A DNA stretch of 7,094 nt from contig CAMCJY010000102.1 in assembly GCA_945875225.1 (NCBI GenBank), positions 1 through 7,094 of the forward strand, in the 5' to 3' direction. This document shows, in pieces, positions 1 to 6,177 of this stretch (the first letter of the stretch is position 1; every line of letters starts with the position of its first letter). The notes under the pieces are model-generated. The model did not search any database. It saw only the letters and a list, made by a program, of their open reading frames with translations, and was not told the origin of the DNA. The position numbers were made by a program, and so were the translations under genes. This DNA comes from Comamonas sp. lk. Lineage in GTDB: Bacteria; Pseudomonadota; Gammaproteobacteria; Burkholderiales; Burkholderiaceae_C.

Positions 1-2016
1 GCGGCCGGGCACGGTCAGTACTTTGACAAAACCGGGCGGTACTGCGCCAAGCGCTGTGTCACAGATCGCACGGTCTAGCCCGGCCAGTTCAAAACGGGTG
101 ACTTCATAAGCCAGGGCGCGTTCCTGCGCCTGCTGTTCATTGAGGCCCACGCGCGCCACTTGCGGCGCCACATACACCGCCGTGGGCAGCACGCTGTAGT
201 CCGGACGCAGCGCGCCCCAACCCTCGAGCAAGGCATTGACGGCTGCATACCAAGCCTGGTGTGCAGCGGCGTGGGTAAATTGGTAAGGGCCCACCACATC
301 ACCAGCTGCGTAAATCGACGGAATCAGGGTTTGCAAATAGGCATCGGTGTGCAACTGCGTATCGCTGGCAATGCCCAAGTCCTCCAGGCCGAAACCGCTC
401 AAATTTGGCTTACGCCCTATCGCGCAGATCAGCAAATCGTAGGGCAGGGCAAACTCGTCCTGCGGCGCTGCTGGCGCATCAGAAGTTGCGAAGGTTGCGC
501 CCTGAGGCCTGGTGTGCTGGCGCAGCACCAGCAGTTTGTCGGCACCGGCATGCGCCGGCAAAGTCTCGCAGCGAAGCACTTGGTGCGCGGTGAACACGCG
601 CACGCCATCAGCGTGCAAAGCCGTCTGCACCAAGTCGCTGACATCGGCGTCCTCGCGCGTCAACAAGGCGGGTGCTGCTTCGACCAGGCTGACTTGCGCA
701 CCCAGACGCGCAAAAGCTTGCGCCAGTTCGCAACCCACCGGCCCGCCGCCTACGATGGCGATACGCCGGGGCAGCGCGCTAGCTTGCTCCAAAGCCTGCC
801 ACAAGGTATCGCTGGTCACATAGCCGCTGTCCTGCAAGCCCGCAATTTCGGGCACCAGCGGCTGCGATCCGGTGGCCACAATGATGCTGCGTGCGCTGAT
901 GCGCTCGGGCGCCTGACCGCTACGGCGCAGCTCCACGGTCCAGGGATCGACGATGGTGGCATAGGCCTGCACCACATCCACCCCCATGGCGCGGTAGCGC
1001 TCGGGGCTGTCGTGCGGCGCAATCGCGGCAATGATGCTGCGCACCCGTTGCATGACCACGGCGAAGTCCACCTGCACCGGCCCGGTTTGTACACCAAAAC
1101 CCTGGGCTTGACGCGCTTGCTGCGCGATGCGAGCGCTTTGAATTAAGGCTTTGCTGGGCACGCAGCCGCGGTTGAGGCAGTCGCCACCCATCTCGCCCGC
1201 TTCCACTAAGGCCACGCGCGCCTGCGCATGCGCAGCCACATAAGCAGAGACCAAGCCACCGGCACCGGCGCCGATGACGATCAGGTTGTAATCAAAGCGT
1301 ACCGGGCGTCTCCAGCGTGCGCCCACAGCACGGCGACGCAGCCAAGCGAGCGTGCGGCGCGTGAGCCACGGTGTGCAGGCCAAAGCCAGCGCTAAAGTAA
1401 TCAAAACGGCGACCACTTGGGGTTGCAATACGTCGGACACTGATTCCAAGGCGGCCAAATGGCTGGCCGCCTGTAGATAAATGATGGTGGTCGGCAACAT
1501 GCCTAATTGGGTGAACACATAAAAGCGCCCTACCGGCATGCGCGTCAGGCCCATGAGCACATTGATCGCGCCATAGGGCACTAGCGGAATCAGGCGCATA
1601 CTGAGTAAATAGAAAACGCCTTCGCGTTCCAAGCCCCGTGTCATGTGGGCCAAACGCCGAGTCATGCCCGGGCCCATGTAAGCGGGTAAGGTGTCGGCCA
1701 GCACATGGCGCACCACCAGCAAGGTCAGCGTCGCGCCCAGACTGGAGGCAAAAGACACGAGCAGCAGAGCCCAGCCAAAACCCAGCACCGCGCCACCGGC
1801 CAAAGTAAAGACCACAATGCCGGGCACGGCGGCACTGGCCACCAATAGGTAGAACAAAAAATACGCGCCGCGCACCGTCCAGGGCGCTTGCGCGTACCAG
1901 GCTTGCAAGTGCTGGTAGTGCGCTTGCAAGTTCGCCAGGCTAAACCACTCAGCGCCTTGCAAGACGCCAAGCAAGGCCAGCGCCAGCAAGGCCCACAGGC
2001 CCAAGCGCCAGAGCAT
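1..2016 (-). CDS. TVP38/TMEM64 (VTT) domain fused to FAD-dependent disulfide oxidoreductase, C-terminus cut off
   Basis: The 672 visible residues (numbered from the ATG at 2016) form two joined proteins. Residues 1-230 are a membrane domain: TM helices near 5-20, 50-75, 78-103 and 198-216, and the VTT core at 135-182 with RLIPLVPYGAIN, GLTRM and a TQLGMLPTT stretch. Residues 241-672 are a class I pyridine nucleotide-disulfide oxidoreductase: FAD-binding VIGAGAGG (247-254), redox disulfide C280/C285 in GGDCLNRGCVPSK, NAD(P)-binding IVGGGPVG (421-428), AIGRKPN (532-538), YAAGDV (569-574), and the start of the dimerisation domain from about 608. Roughly 60 residues, including any His-Glu pair, lie beyond position 1. 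It probably acts at the inner membrane with the flavin domain in the cytoplasm; electron acceptor and substrate are unknown. An in-frame GTG at 2031 has AGGA (2037-2040) five bases upstream and overlaps the previous stop; it may be the true start. It is the fourth gene of the minus-strand operon. Confidence 0.92.
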   Translation of the reverse strand, partial: MLWRLGLWALLALALLGVLQGAEWFSLANLQAHYQHLQAWYAQAPWTVRGAYFLFYLLVASAAVPGIVVFTLAGGAVLGFGWALLLVSFASSLGATLTLLVVRHVLADTLPAYMGPGMTRRLAHMTRGLEREGVFYLLSMRLIPLVPYGAINVLMGLTRMPVGRFYVFTQLGMLPTTIIYLQAASHLAALESVSDVLQPQVVAVLITLALALACTPWLTRRTLAWLRRRAVGARWRRPVRFDYNLIVIGAGAGGLVSAYVAAHAQARVALVEAGEMGGDCLNRGCVPSKALIQSARIAQQARQAQGFGVQTGPVQVDFAVVMQRVRSIIAAIAPHDSPERYRAMGVDVVQAYATIVDPWTVELRRSGQAPERISARSIIVATGSQPLVPEIAGLQDSGYVTSDTLWQALEQASALPRRIAIVGGGPVGCELAQAFARLGAQVSLVEAAPALLTREDADVSDLVQTALHADGVRVFTAHQVLRCETLPAHAGADKLLVLRQHTRPQGATFATSDAPAAPQDEFALPYDLLICAIGRKPNLSGFGLEDLGIASDTQLHTDAYLQTLIPSIYAAGDVVGPYQFTHAAAHQAWYAAVNALLEGWGALRPDYSVLPTAVYVAPQVARVGLNEQQAQERALAYEVTRFELAGLDRAICDTALGAVPPGFVKVLTVPGR

Positions 2017-2023
2017 CTGCGCG

Positions 2024-2707
2024 CTAAACACCGGCGTCCTGCCGCAGGCTTTCGGGCAGCTTGGGTGGGTGCGGGGGCTGTTGCTGGCCTGCCGGCGCAT
2101 CGGCCAGCAAACGGACACCGGCGGCGATGCGGCCTAGCCAAGTCACAAAGCACAAAGCCGCAAAGCCGTACGCCAGCGGCGCGAAATAAGCGGGCCAAAG
2201 ACACATGGCGCACAAGACAGCCAGGGTTTCGGTCGCTTCGGTCAAGCCGCCCAAAAAGTAAAAAGATTTTTCAGGGCACTGTGGGTTGTGCAGGCCGCGC
2301 TGCGCTGCCAGTGCGGCAAAGGCCAGAAAGCTGCTACCGGTACCTACAAAAGCAGTGAGCAAGACGGCTGCTGCCAATGCGTTGCGCATCGGGTCCGCCA
2401 AGGCAAAGGCCAGCACCAACAGGGCATAAAACACAAAGTCCAGCGCGATGTCTAAAAAGCCCCCTAGCGCCGTGCTGCTTTCGCTGGCGCGGGCGACTGC
2501 GCCATCGAGTGCATCGCACAAACGCGAGCACAGCAGTAGCGCCAAGCCTGCCATCCAGGCCTGCGACGCCACGCAAGCGGCGGCGAGCACGCCCAGAGCA
2601 AAACCAGCCCAGGTGATGTGGTTGGGCGAAACACCCCAGCGCAGCAGCGGACGTGCCAGCGCTTGCACAGCCGGGCGTATCAGGCGGGTGGTAAAGCGGT
2701 CCAACAT
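2024..2707 (-). CDS. ynjF: CDP-alcohol phosphatidyltransferase, YnjF type
   Basis: A 227-residue integral membrane enzyme of the family that moves an alcohol head group onto CDP-diacylglycerol, or a related CDP-alcohol, releasing CMP. The whole family motif DGx2ARx8Gx3Dx3D is present (residues 68-90: DALDGAVAR, then GGFLD and IALD), so all metal-binding aspartates are kept. The motif is flanked by several hydrophobic helices. The stretches GTGSSFLAFAALAA and KSFYFLGGLTEATET match what I remember of E. coli YnjF, as does the N-terminus MLDR; that is why I start at the ATG at 2707. The frame also opens with GTG at 2741-2743 (12 more residues, five bases after the ATPase stop), but that start would sit inside a hairpin and has only GAGGG two to three bases upstream. 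Neither start has a good Shine-Dalgarno sequence. The C-terminal tail (QQQPPHPPK) is hydrophilic and proline-rich. The natural acceptor alcohol is not known. Confidence 0.9.
   Translation of the reverse strand: MLDRFTTRLIRPAVQALARPLLRWGVSPNHITWAGFALGVLAAACVASQAWMAGLALLLCSRLCDALDGAVARASESSTALGGFLDIALDFVFYALLVLAFALADPMRNALAAAVLLTAFVGTGSSFLAFAALAAQRGLHNPQCPEKSFYFLGGLTEATETLAVLCAMCLWPAYFAPLAYGFAALCFVTWLGRIAAGVRLLADAPAGQQQPPHPPKLPESLRQDAGV
2029..2040 (-). promoter_or_regulatory. Shine-Dalgarno and alternative GTG start for the VTT-oxidoreductase gene
   Basis: On the minus strand AGGA (2040-2037) is followed by five bases and GTG (2031-2029), in frame with the ATG at 2016. The GTG would overlap the preceding gene's TAG stop (2026-2024), a pattern of translational coupling. 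The ATG at 2016 has no Shine-Dalgarno sequence at a usual distance, so the GTG is a serious candidate that would add five residues (MFSAQ). Confidence 0.45.
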
Positions 2708-2718
2708 AGGGGCATTGT

Positions 2719-2745
2719 CGGTGCAAGTGATGACATCTTGCACCG
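2719..2745 (-). repeat. 9-bp perfect inverted repeat between ynjD-like and ynjF-like genes
   Basis: CGGTGCAAG and CTTGCACCG are perfect reverse complements separated by nine bases. They fill most of the 41-nt gap between the ATPase stop (2749) and the ATG at 2707. In mRNA this would be a stable stem-loop ending 11 nt before the start codon; flanking GGG and CCC could lengthen it across a bulge. No T-run follows on either strand, so it does not look like a terminator. An overlapping 13-bp palindrome (2744-2756, CGCCCT-C-AGGGCG) contains the ATPase stop and could pair competitively. Role inferred: translational coupling or control, or mRNA processing. Confidence 0.55.
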
Positions 2746-2748
2746 CCC

Positions 2749-3402
2749 TCAGGGCGCAGCCAGGTAAGTGACACGCTGCGCATCGGCGATATCTGCCGGG
2801 TCGTGCGTGACCACGATGGCAGCCATGCCGCGCCGGGCCACTGCACCAAATACCAGCGCGCGCATACGCTGGCGCAGCGCGACATCCAACTTTGCAAAAG
2901 GCTCATCAAGCATCAAGGCCTGTGCTTGCGACAGCAAGGCGCGCGCCAAAGCAGCGCGCGCGCGCTGACCACCCGACAGCGTGGCGGGGTCGGCATGCGC
3001 AAAACCCCGCAACTCCACCTCCTCCAAGGCTTGCGCCACCTGCGCCTCGCGCGCCGCGAGCGGCCCGGCGGCGACCGCAAACAACAGGTTTTCCCGCAGC
3101 GTCATATGGGCAAACAATAAATCGTCTTGGTAGAGCAATGCAATGCGCCGCGCGCGCGTGGGCAAGCTGTCCACACGCCGACCCATGACATGCAGCGTGC
3201 CGTGAAATTGCATGGCCGGCGCCAGCGTGCCACAGACTGCCGCCAGCAGGCTGGACTTGCCCGAACCGCTGGCCCCCATGATGGTGTGTACCGCACCGGC
3301 CGGCAGCGCAATGGCCAGGTCTTGCAGCAGCACACCGCTGGGGCTACACAGGCTGTGCACCTGCAGATGTAGTGCCAAGGGGGGGTCAGTGCAAGAGGAC
3401 AT
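2749..3402 (-). CDS. ynjD: ABC transporter ATP-binding protein, YnjD type
   Basis: The ATPase of an importer, 217 residues from the ATG at 3402, the same length as E. coli YnjD. Every catalytic element is present: Walker A GASGSGKS (43-50), Q-loop Q92 in LLYQDD, signature LSGGQRA (142-148), Walker B ALMLDEP (162-168) with catalytic E167, D-loop KLD, and switch H200 in VVTHD. It should act as a cytoplasmic homodimer driving the permease encoded just upstream. The chosen ATG lies 13 nt after the permease stop, with AGGA about 11 nt ahead of it. An in-frame ATG at 3414 is possible but lacks a usable ribosome site, and the frame runs on to 3522 inside the permease gene, which I do not believe is translated. 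The protein is very short after the switch histidine (ends YLAAP), with no C-terminal regulatory domain. The transported substrate cannot be read from it. Confidence 0.93.
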   Translation of the reverse strand: MSSCTDPPLALHLQVHSLCSPSGVLLQDLAIALPAGAVHTIMGASGSGKSSLLAAVCGTLAPAMQFHGTLHVMGRRVDSLPTRARRIALLYQDDLLFAHMTLRENLLFAVAAGPLAAREAQVAQALEEVELRGFAHADPATLSGGQRARAALARALLSQAQALMLDEPFAKLDVALRQRMRALVFGAVARRGMAAIVVTHDPADIADAQRVTYLAAP

Positions 3403-3415
3403 AAACCGCTGCATC

Positions 3416-5116
3416 CTAAGCCAGCCCGCGCGCAGCAAGGGGCGGCGCAAAACGCCGCTTGCGGCCCAGCCAGAGCGCCAGCCCAAACAGGCCTGCAGGC
3501 AAAAGCCATTGCAACAGCGCAAAGGCGGCCAGCAGCGAGCGTTGACCGCCAGAGGACAAGGCCAGCGCTTCGGTCGTCACCGTAGCAAAGCGCCCGCCGC
3601 CGACAAACAAAGTAACTAAGAACTGCGCCACGCTGACGGCAAAGCCCACCGCAAAAGCCGCCGCCAAAGCCGCGCGCAACAAGGGCCACTGCACGTGCCA
3701 CAAATAGGCCCAGTGCGAACGGCCCAGACTGGCCGCCAAATGCGCGCCGCGCCGATCCAGCGCGGCATACGGGCCTTGCAAGCTGAGCAGCACGTAGGGC
3801 CAGACGCTCGCACTATGCGCCAGCCACAAGCCCCAGCCCGTGGCATCCCAGCCCAGCGCAATGCACAAGCGCTGCAAGCCCAGCGCCCATAGCAAGGTGG
3901 GCATAGCCAAAAGCAGGTAAGACGTCCCGAACAATGCGGCATGCCAGCGCGCGGGCAGGCATTCCAGGCAAGCCATTGCCAGCACCAAAGCCATGCCTGC
4001 ACTGCCCAAGCCCAGCCACAAGGTCGTGCCCAGCACCTCAACACTGCCTAGCACTTGCTGCCAGGCTTGCAGCGTCCAGGACTGCGGCCACAAGGCAGGA
4101 AATGCCCATACCCCAGCCACACTGCTCCAAAGGAGTACGACGCCAAGCAGTAGATAAACGGCGGGCAGGGCACGCATCAAACCCCGCCCGGTGGCAGCCC
4201 CGCAGGCCCCGCTGTGCGCAAAGCATTGGCTTGCAGCCTGGCCCATGCGTTGGCACAGATGGGACTTGCTGCTATGGCTGTGCAAGGTATCTGTCAAGCG
4301 CTGTGGCCCGCGCGTCCAGCGCGCTGGAGCCCGCCAGCGCAAGTCCAGGCGGTACCCCATCACTGCAAGACCAGCCACCAGCGCGGTGCAAAGCAAAAGG
4401 CAGAGCACGGCGGCCAGGCCTAGAGCGCGGGTGCTGGGGTCGGCGTCCTGCAGCCACTGCCAGGCCAGCACCGCCAGGGTGGGCGGTGCCGTAGGCCCAA
4501 TGATCCAGGCCACATCCACCACCGACAGGCTATAGGCCCAGACTGCCAGCAGGGGCCCGGCCATACATGGCAGCAACTGTGGCCACACCACGCGCCACCA
4601 GGCCGATGGCAGGCTGTAGCCCAAAGTGGCCGCGACACGCAGTTGCGCTTGCCAGGCCTGCGCCACATCGGGTCGCTGCATATGCGCCAGTGCGCCCCAC
4701 AACAAAAACGGAATTTCTTTGCACACCAACACCAGTACCAAACCCAGGGCCCAAGGGTCTTGCGTGCTTTGCCAAGGCGGTGGCGCATCGAGCGTCCAGG
4801 GCGCGGTGTCGGTCCAAGGCCGCAGCAGTGCGAACATAAGCCGCACCAGCCAACCCGAAGGGGCTAGCAAGAGCACACAGCCCAGCGCGAAGGCCACATG
4901 CGGCAAGGCCAGCATGGCAGGCAAAAACGCGGCAGGCTGGCGTTGTGCGCGCAGGCCCAACCCCGTGGACAGGATGCAGGCGCTTGCAGCCAGCGCCAGC
5001 AGGGTCGCCGCCACGCCACTGCACAGCGATAAGACCAAAGCCTGCGCAAACTGCGGCTGCTGCAGCAATTGCGCGCAGGCCGTTGCCAAAGAAGTGTGCG
5101 TTGAAAAAAAGTCCAC
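3416..5116 (-). CDS. ynjC: ABC transporter permease, two MetI-like domains fused, YnjC type
   Basis: A 566-residue inner-membrane permease (numbering from the GTG at 5116) carrying two MetI-like domains in tandem. First half: helices near 26-49, 66-98, 122-144, 187-207 and 229-255, with an EAA-type coupling loop at 162-183 (VAATLGYSLP, then VVWPQLLP). A hydrophilic linker of about 58 residues follows (258-315). Second half: helices near 316-339, 364-384, 395-421, 429-451, 485-508 and 528-551, with a second EAA loop at 459-484 (HLAASLGRSH, then VQWPLLRAAL). The first half thus shows five helices and the second six. The GTG at 5116 has AGGT four bases upstream; the frame continues to a TTG at 5155, but that codon lies inside a dyad and has no ribosome site. 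It is first gene of the operon, pairs with the ATPase, and lacks an adjacent binding-protein gene. The substrate is unknown; E. coli YnjC is the closest family I recognise. Confidence 0.88.
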   Translation of the reverse strand: MDFFSTHTSLATACAQLLQQPQFAQALVLSLCSGVAATLLALAASACILSTGLGLRAQRQPAAFLPAMLALPHVAFALGCVLLLAPSGWLVRLMFALLRPWTDTAPWTLDAPPPWQSTQDPWALGLVLVLVCKEIPFLLWGALAHMQRPDVAQAWQAQLRVAATLGYSLPSAWWRVVWPQLLPCMAGPLLAVWAYSLSVVDVAWIIGPTAPPTLAVLAWQWLQDADPSTRALGLAAVLCLLLCTALVAGLAVMGYRLDLRWRAPARWTRGPQRLTDTLHSHSSKSHLCQRMGQAASQCFAHSGACGAATGRGLMRALPAVYLLLGVVLLWSSVAGVWAFPALWPQSWTLQAWQQVLGSVEVLGTTLWLGLGSAGMALVLAMACLECLPARWHAALFGTSYLLLAMPTLLWALGLQRLCIALGWDATGWGLWLAHSASVWPYVLLSLQGPYAALDRRGAHLAASLGRSHWAYLWHVQWPLLRAALAAAFAVGFAVSVAQFLVTLFVGGGRFATVTTEALALSSGGQRSLLAAFALLQWLLPAGLFGLALWLGRKRRFAPPLAARGLA

Positions 5117-5124
5117 AAATACCT
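5114..5124 (-). promoter_or_regulatory. Ribosome binding site deciding the permease start
   Basis: On the minus strand AGGT (5124-5121) is followed by ATTT and GTG (5116-5114). This is the only Shine-Dalgarno-like sequence near the open end of the permease frame; the frame is closed upstream by TAA at 5164-5162, and the only other candidate, TTG at 5155, has none. Confidence 0.4.
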
Positions 5125-5135
5125 GTCGGTGCGAA

Positions 5136-5163
5136 AACAGCGATTGTCCGACCAAGCGCTGTT
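5136..5163. promoter_or_regulatory. 28-bp dyad in the divergent ynjC-like/rlmJ intergenic region
   Basis: The outer arms AACAGCG (5136-5142) and CGCTGTT (5157-5163) are perfect inverted repeats. A second pair, TTG (5144-5146) and CAA (5153-5155), shares the same centre between 5149 and 5150. In all 11 of 14 half-site positions match. It lies about 20 bp upstream of the chosen permease start and about 30 bp upstream of rlmJ, where a regulator of either gene could bind. In RNA of the minus strand it would be a hairpin followed by TTTT, so a leader attenuator is the other reading. Neither role is proven by sequence. Confidence 0.4.
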
Positions 5164-5175
5164 AGGGCGACACGC

Positions 5176-5194
5176 GGCGGTTACCATAGCCGCC
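5176..5194 (+). other. Short inverted repeat abutting the rlmJ start codon
   Basis: GGCGG (5176-5180) and CCGCC (5190-5194) can pair around a nine-base loop that contains TTACCATA. The right arm touches the rlmJ ATG at 5195. No Shine-Dalgarno sequence is visible at the normal distance. TACCAT (5182-5187) resembles a weak -10 box that would place transcription start about at the ATG; no convincing -35 accompanies it. Confidence 0.25.
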
Positions 5195-6085
5195 ATGTTC
5201 AGTTACCGACATGCTTTTCACGCGGGCAACCATGCCGACGTACTCAAACACATGGTTTTGCTGGCGCTGCTCAAGCACATGACGCTCAAAGAAACCCCGT
5301 TTACTGTGCTGGACACGCATGCCGGCGCCGGTTTGTACCGGCTGGACGGCGACTACGCACAAACCAGTGCCGAGGCCAGCCAGGGGTTTTTGAAACTGGC
5401 CCAGACCAGCCCAGCGCAGCCCTGGGCCCCGCTGGTGCAAGACTATCTGGACATGGTGGCCGGATTTAATGCGCCGGGCCAGTGGAAGGTCTATCCGGGC
5501 TCACCCTTTATCTGCCAGCAGCCGCTGCGCGGGCGCGACAAACTCAAGCTGTTTGAACTGCACCCCACCGACAGCAAAACCTTGACCGCCAATATCGCGC
5601 AACTGGAGGCCGGGCGGCAAGTGGCGATCGCGCGGGAGGACGGTTTTGAAGCGGTGAAAAAATTCCTGCCGCCGCCTTCGCGCCGTGCGCTGCTGTTGTG
5701 CGATCCGAGTTACGAAATCAAAAGTGACTACGGCCGCACAGCAGCCATGGTGGCCGATGCCTCGGCGCGCTTTGCTACCGGCAATTACATGGTCTGGTAC
5801 CCCATCATCCCGCGCCCGGAGGCGCACGACCTGCCGCGCAAACTGCGCACTCTGGCTAACAAAGCAGGCAAGAGCTGGCTGGACATCACACTGACTGTCA
5901 AATCCAGCAAACTATTGCAAGACGATGCCGGCGAAACCGTGCGCCCAGGCCTGCCCGCGAGCGGCGTTTTTCTGATCAATCCGCCCTTCACCCTCAAGGC
6001 GCAACTGGCGCTGGCGCTGCCGCAACTGGTGCAGACGCTCAAGCAGGACACGCATGCGCGGCACACGCTGGAGTCGGGGGGCTGA
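5195..6085 (+). CDS. rlmJ: 23S rRNA (adenine-N6)-methyltransferase RlmJ
   Basis: A complete 296-residue SAM-dependent methyltransferase; in E. coli the family (280 residues, formerly YhiR) makes m6A2030 in 23S rRNA. The N-terminus MFSYRHAFHAGNHADVLKH is the family hallmark and fixes the start at 5195, although the frame is open back to a GTG at 5129. The SAM-binding motif is DTHAGAG (40-46). YPGSP (100-104) and ELHPTD (121-126) are further family blocks. The catalytic motif IV is DPSY (170-173), where E. coli has DPPY. RFATGNYMVWYP and the late SGVFLINPPF block complete the fold. It is transcribed away from the ynj-like operon and appears to stand alone. No Shine-Dalgarno sequence is seen, so translation may be weak or leaderless. 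Orthology is very secure; expected role is a housekeeping rRNA modification in the cytoplasm. Confidence 0.96.
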   Translation: MFSYRHAFHAGNHADVLKHMVLLALLKHMTLKETPFTVLDTHAGAGLYRLDGDYAQTSAEASQGFLKLAQTSPAQPWAPLVQDYLDMVAGFNAPGQWKVYPGSPFICQQPLRGRDKLKLFELHPTDSKTLTANIAQLEAGRQVAIAREDGFEAVKKFLPPPSRRALLLCDPSYEIKSDYGRTAAMVADASARFATGNYMVWYPIIPRPEAHDLPRKLRTLANKAGKSWLDITLTVKSSKLLQDDAGETVRPGLPASGVFLINPPFTLKAQLALALPQLVQTLKQDTHARHTLESGG

Positions 6086-6165
6086 AAAAGCGCGCCGTAC
6101 CAGCGAAGACACGACGGCAACAGGTTCGTTGTAGCGGGCGCCGTTAATGTGCAGGGCGTGGCCCG

Positions 6166-6175
6166 ACGGATCCGT
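6166..6175. repeat. 10-bp perfect palindrome
   Basis: ACGGATCCGT is self-complementary over all ten bases and lies about 50 bp upstream of the -10-like box of the alpha-glucosidase gene. It could be a protein binding site; it may equally be chance in a GC-rich region. Confidence 0.3.
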
Positions 6176-6177
6176 TG

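Noticed and set aside
160..1146. Plus-strand open frame of 328 codons opposite the oxidoreductase
   Set aside because: It lies wholly antisense to a frame with unmistakable FAD, disulfide and NAD motifs, has no recognisable domain, and is Arg/His/Gln-rich as expected for a shadow in GC-rich DNA.
1..1300. Naming the oxidoreductase domain mercuric reductase (merA) or dihydrolipoamide dehydrogenase (lpdA)
   Set aside because: The redox disulfide is shared by many class I enzymes, the diagnostic C-terminus is outside the window, and there is no HMA domain or mer operon gene nearby.
1725..2213. Minus-strand frame of 162 codons spanning the ynjF-like/VTT junction
   Set aside because: It overlaps two well-supported genes in another frame, and its Arg/Cys/Trp-rich composition is typical of an out-of-frame reading.
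2680..2736. An 18-codon frame starting at the ATG inside the ynjF-side hairpin, a possible leader peptide
   Set aside because: It has no Shine-Dalgarno sequence and overlaps the start of the transferase out of frame; nothing beyond its existence supports translation.
2749..3522. Longer version of the ATPase starting inside the permease gene
   Set aside because: The extra 40 residues do not look like an ATPase N-terminus, and starting at 3402 gives exactly the YnjD length with a Shine-Dalgarno sequence overlapping the permease stop.
5129..5194. Upstream extension of rlmJ to a GTG at 5129
   Set aside because: The conserved N-terminus of the family begins at MFSYRH, and the extension overlaps the intergenic dyad with no family match.
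6086..6130. Intrinsic terminator after rlmJ
   Set aside because: The only arms found (GCCGT/ACGGC) have a 16-base loop and no following T-run.
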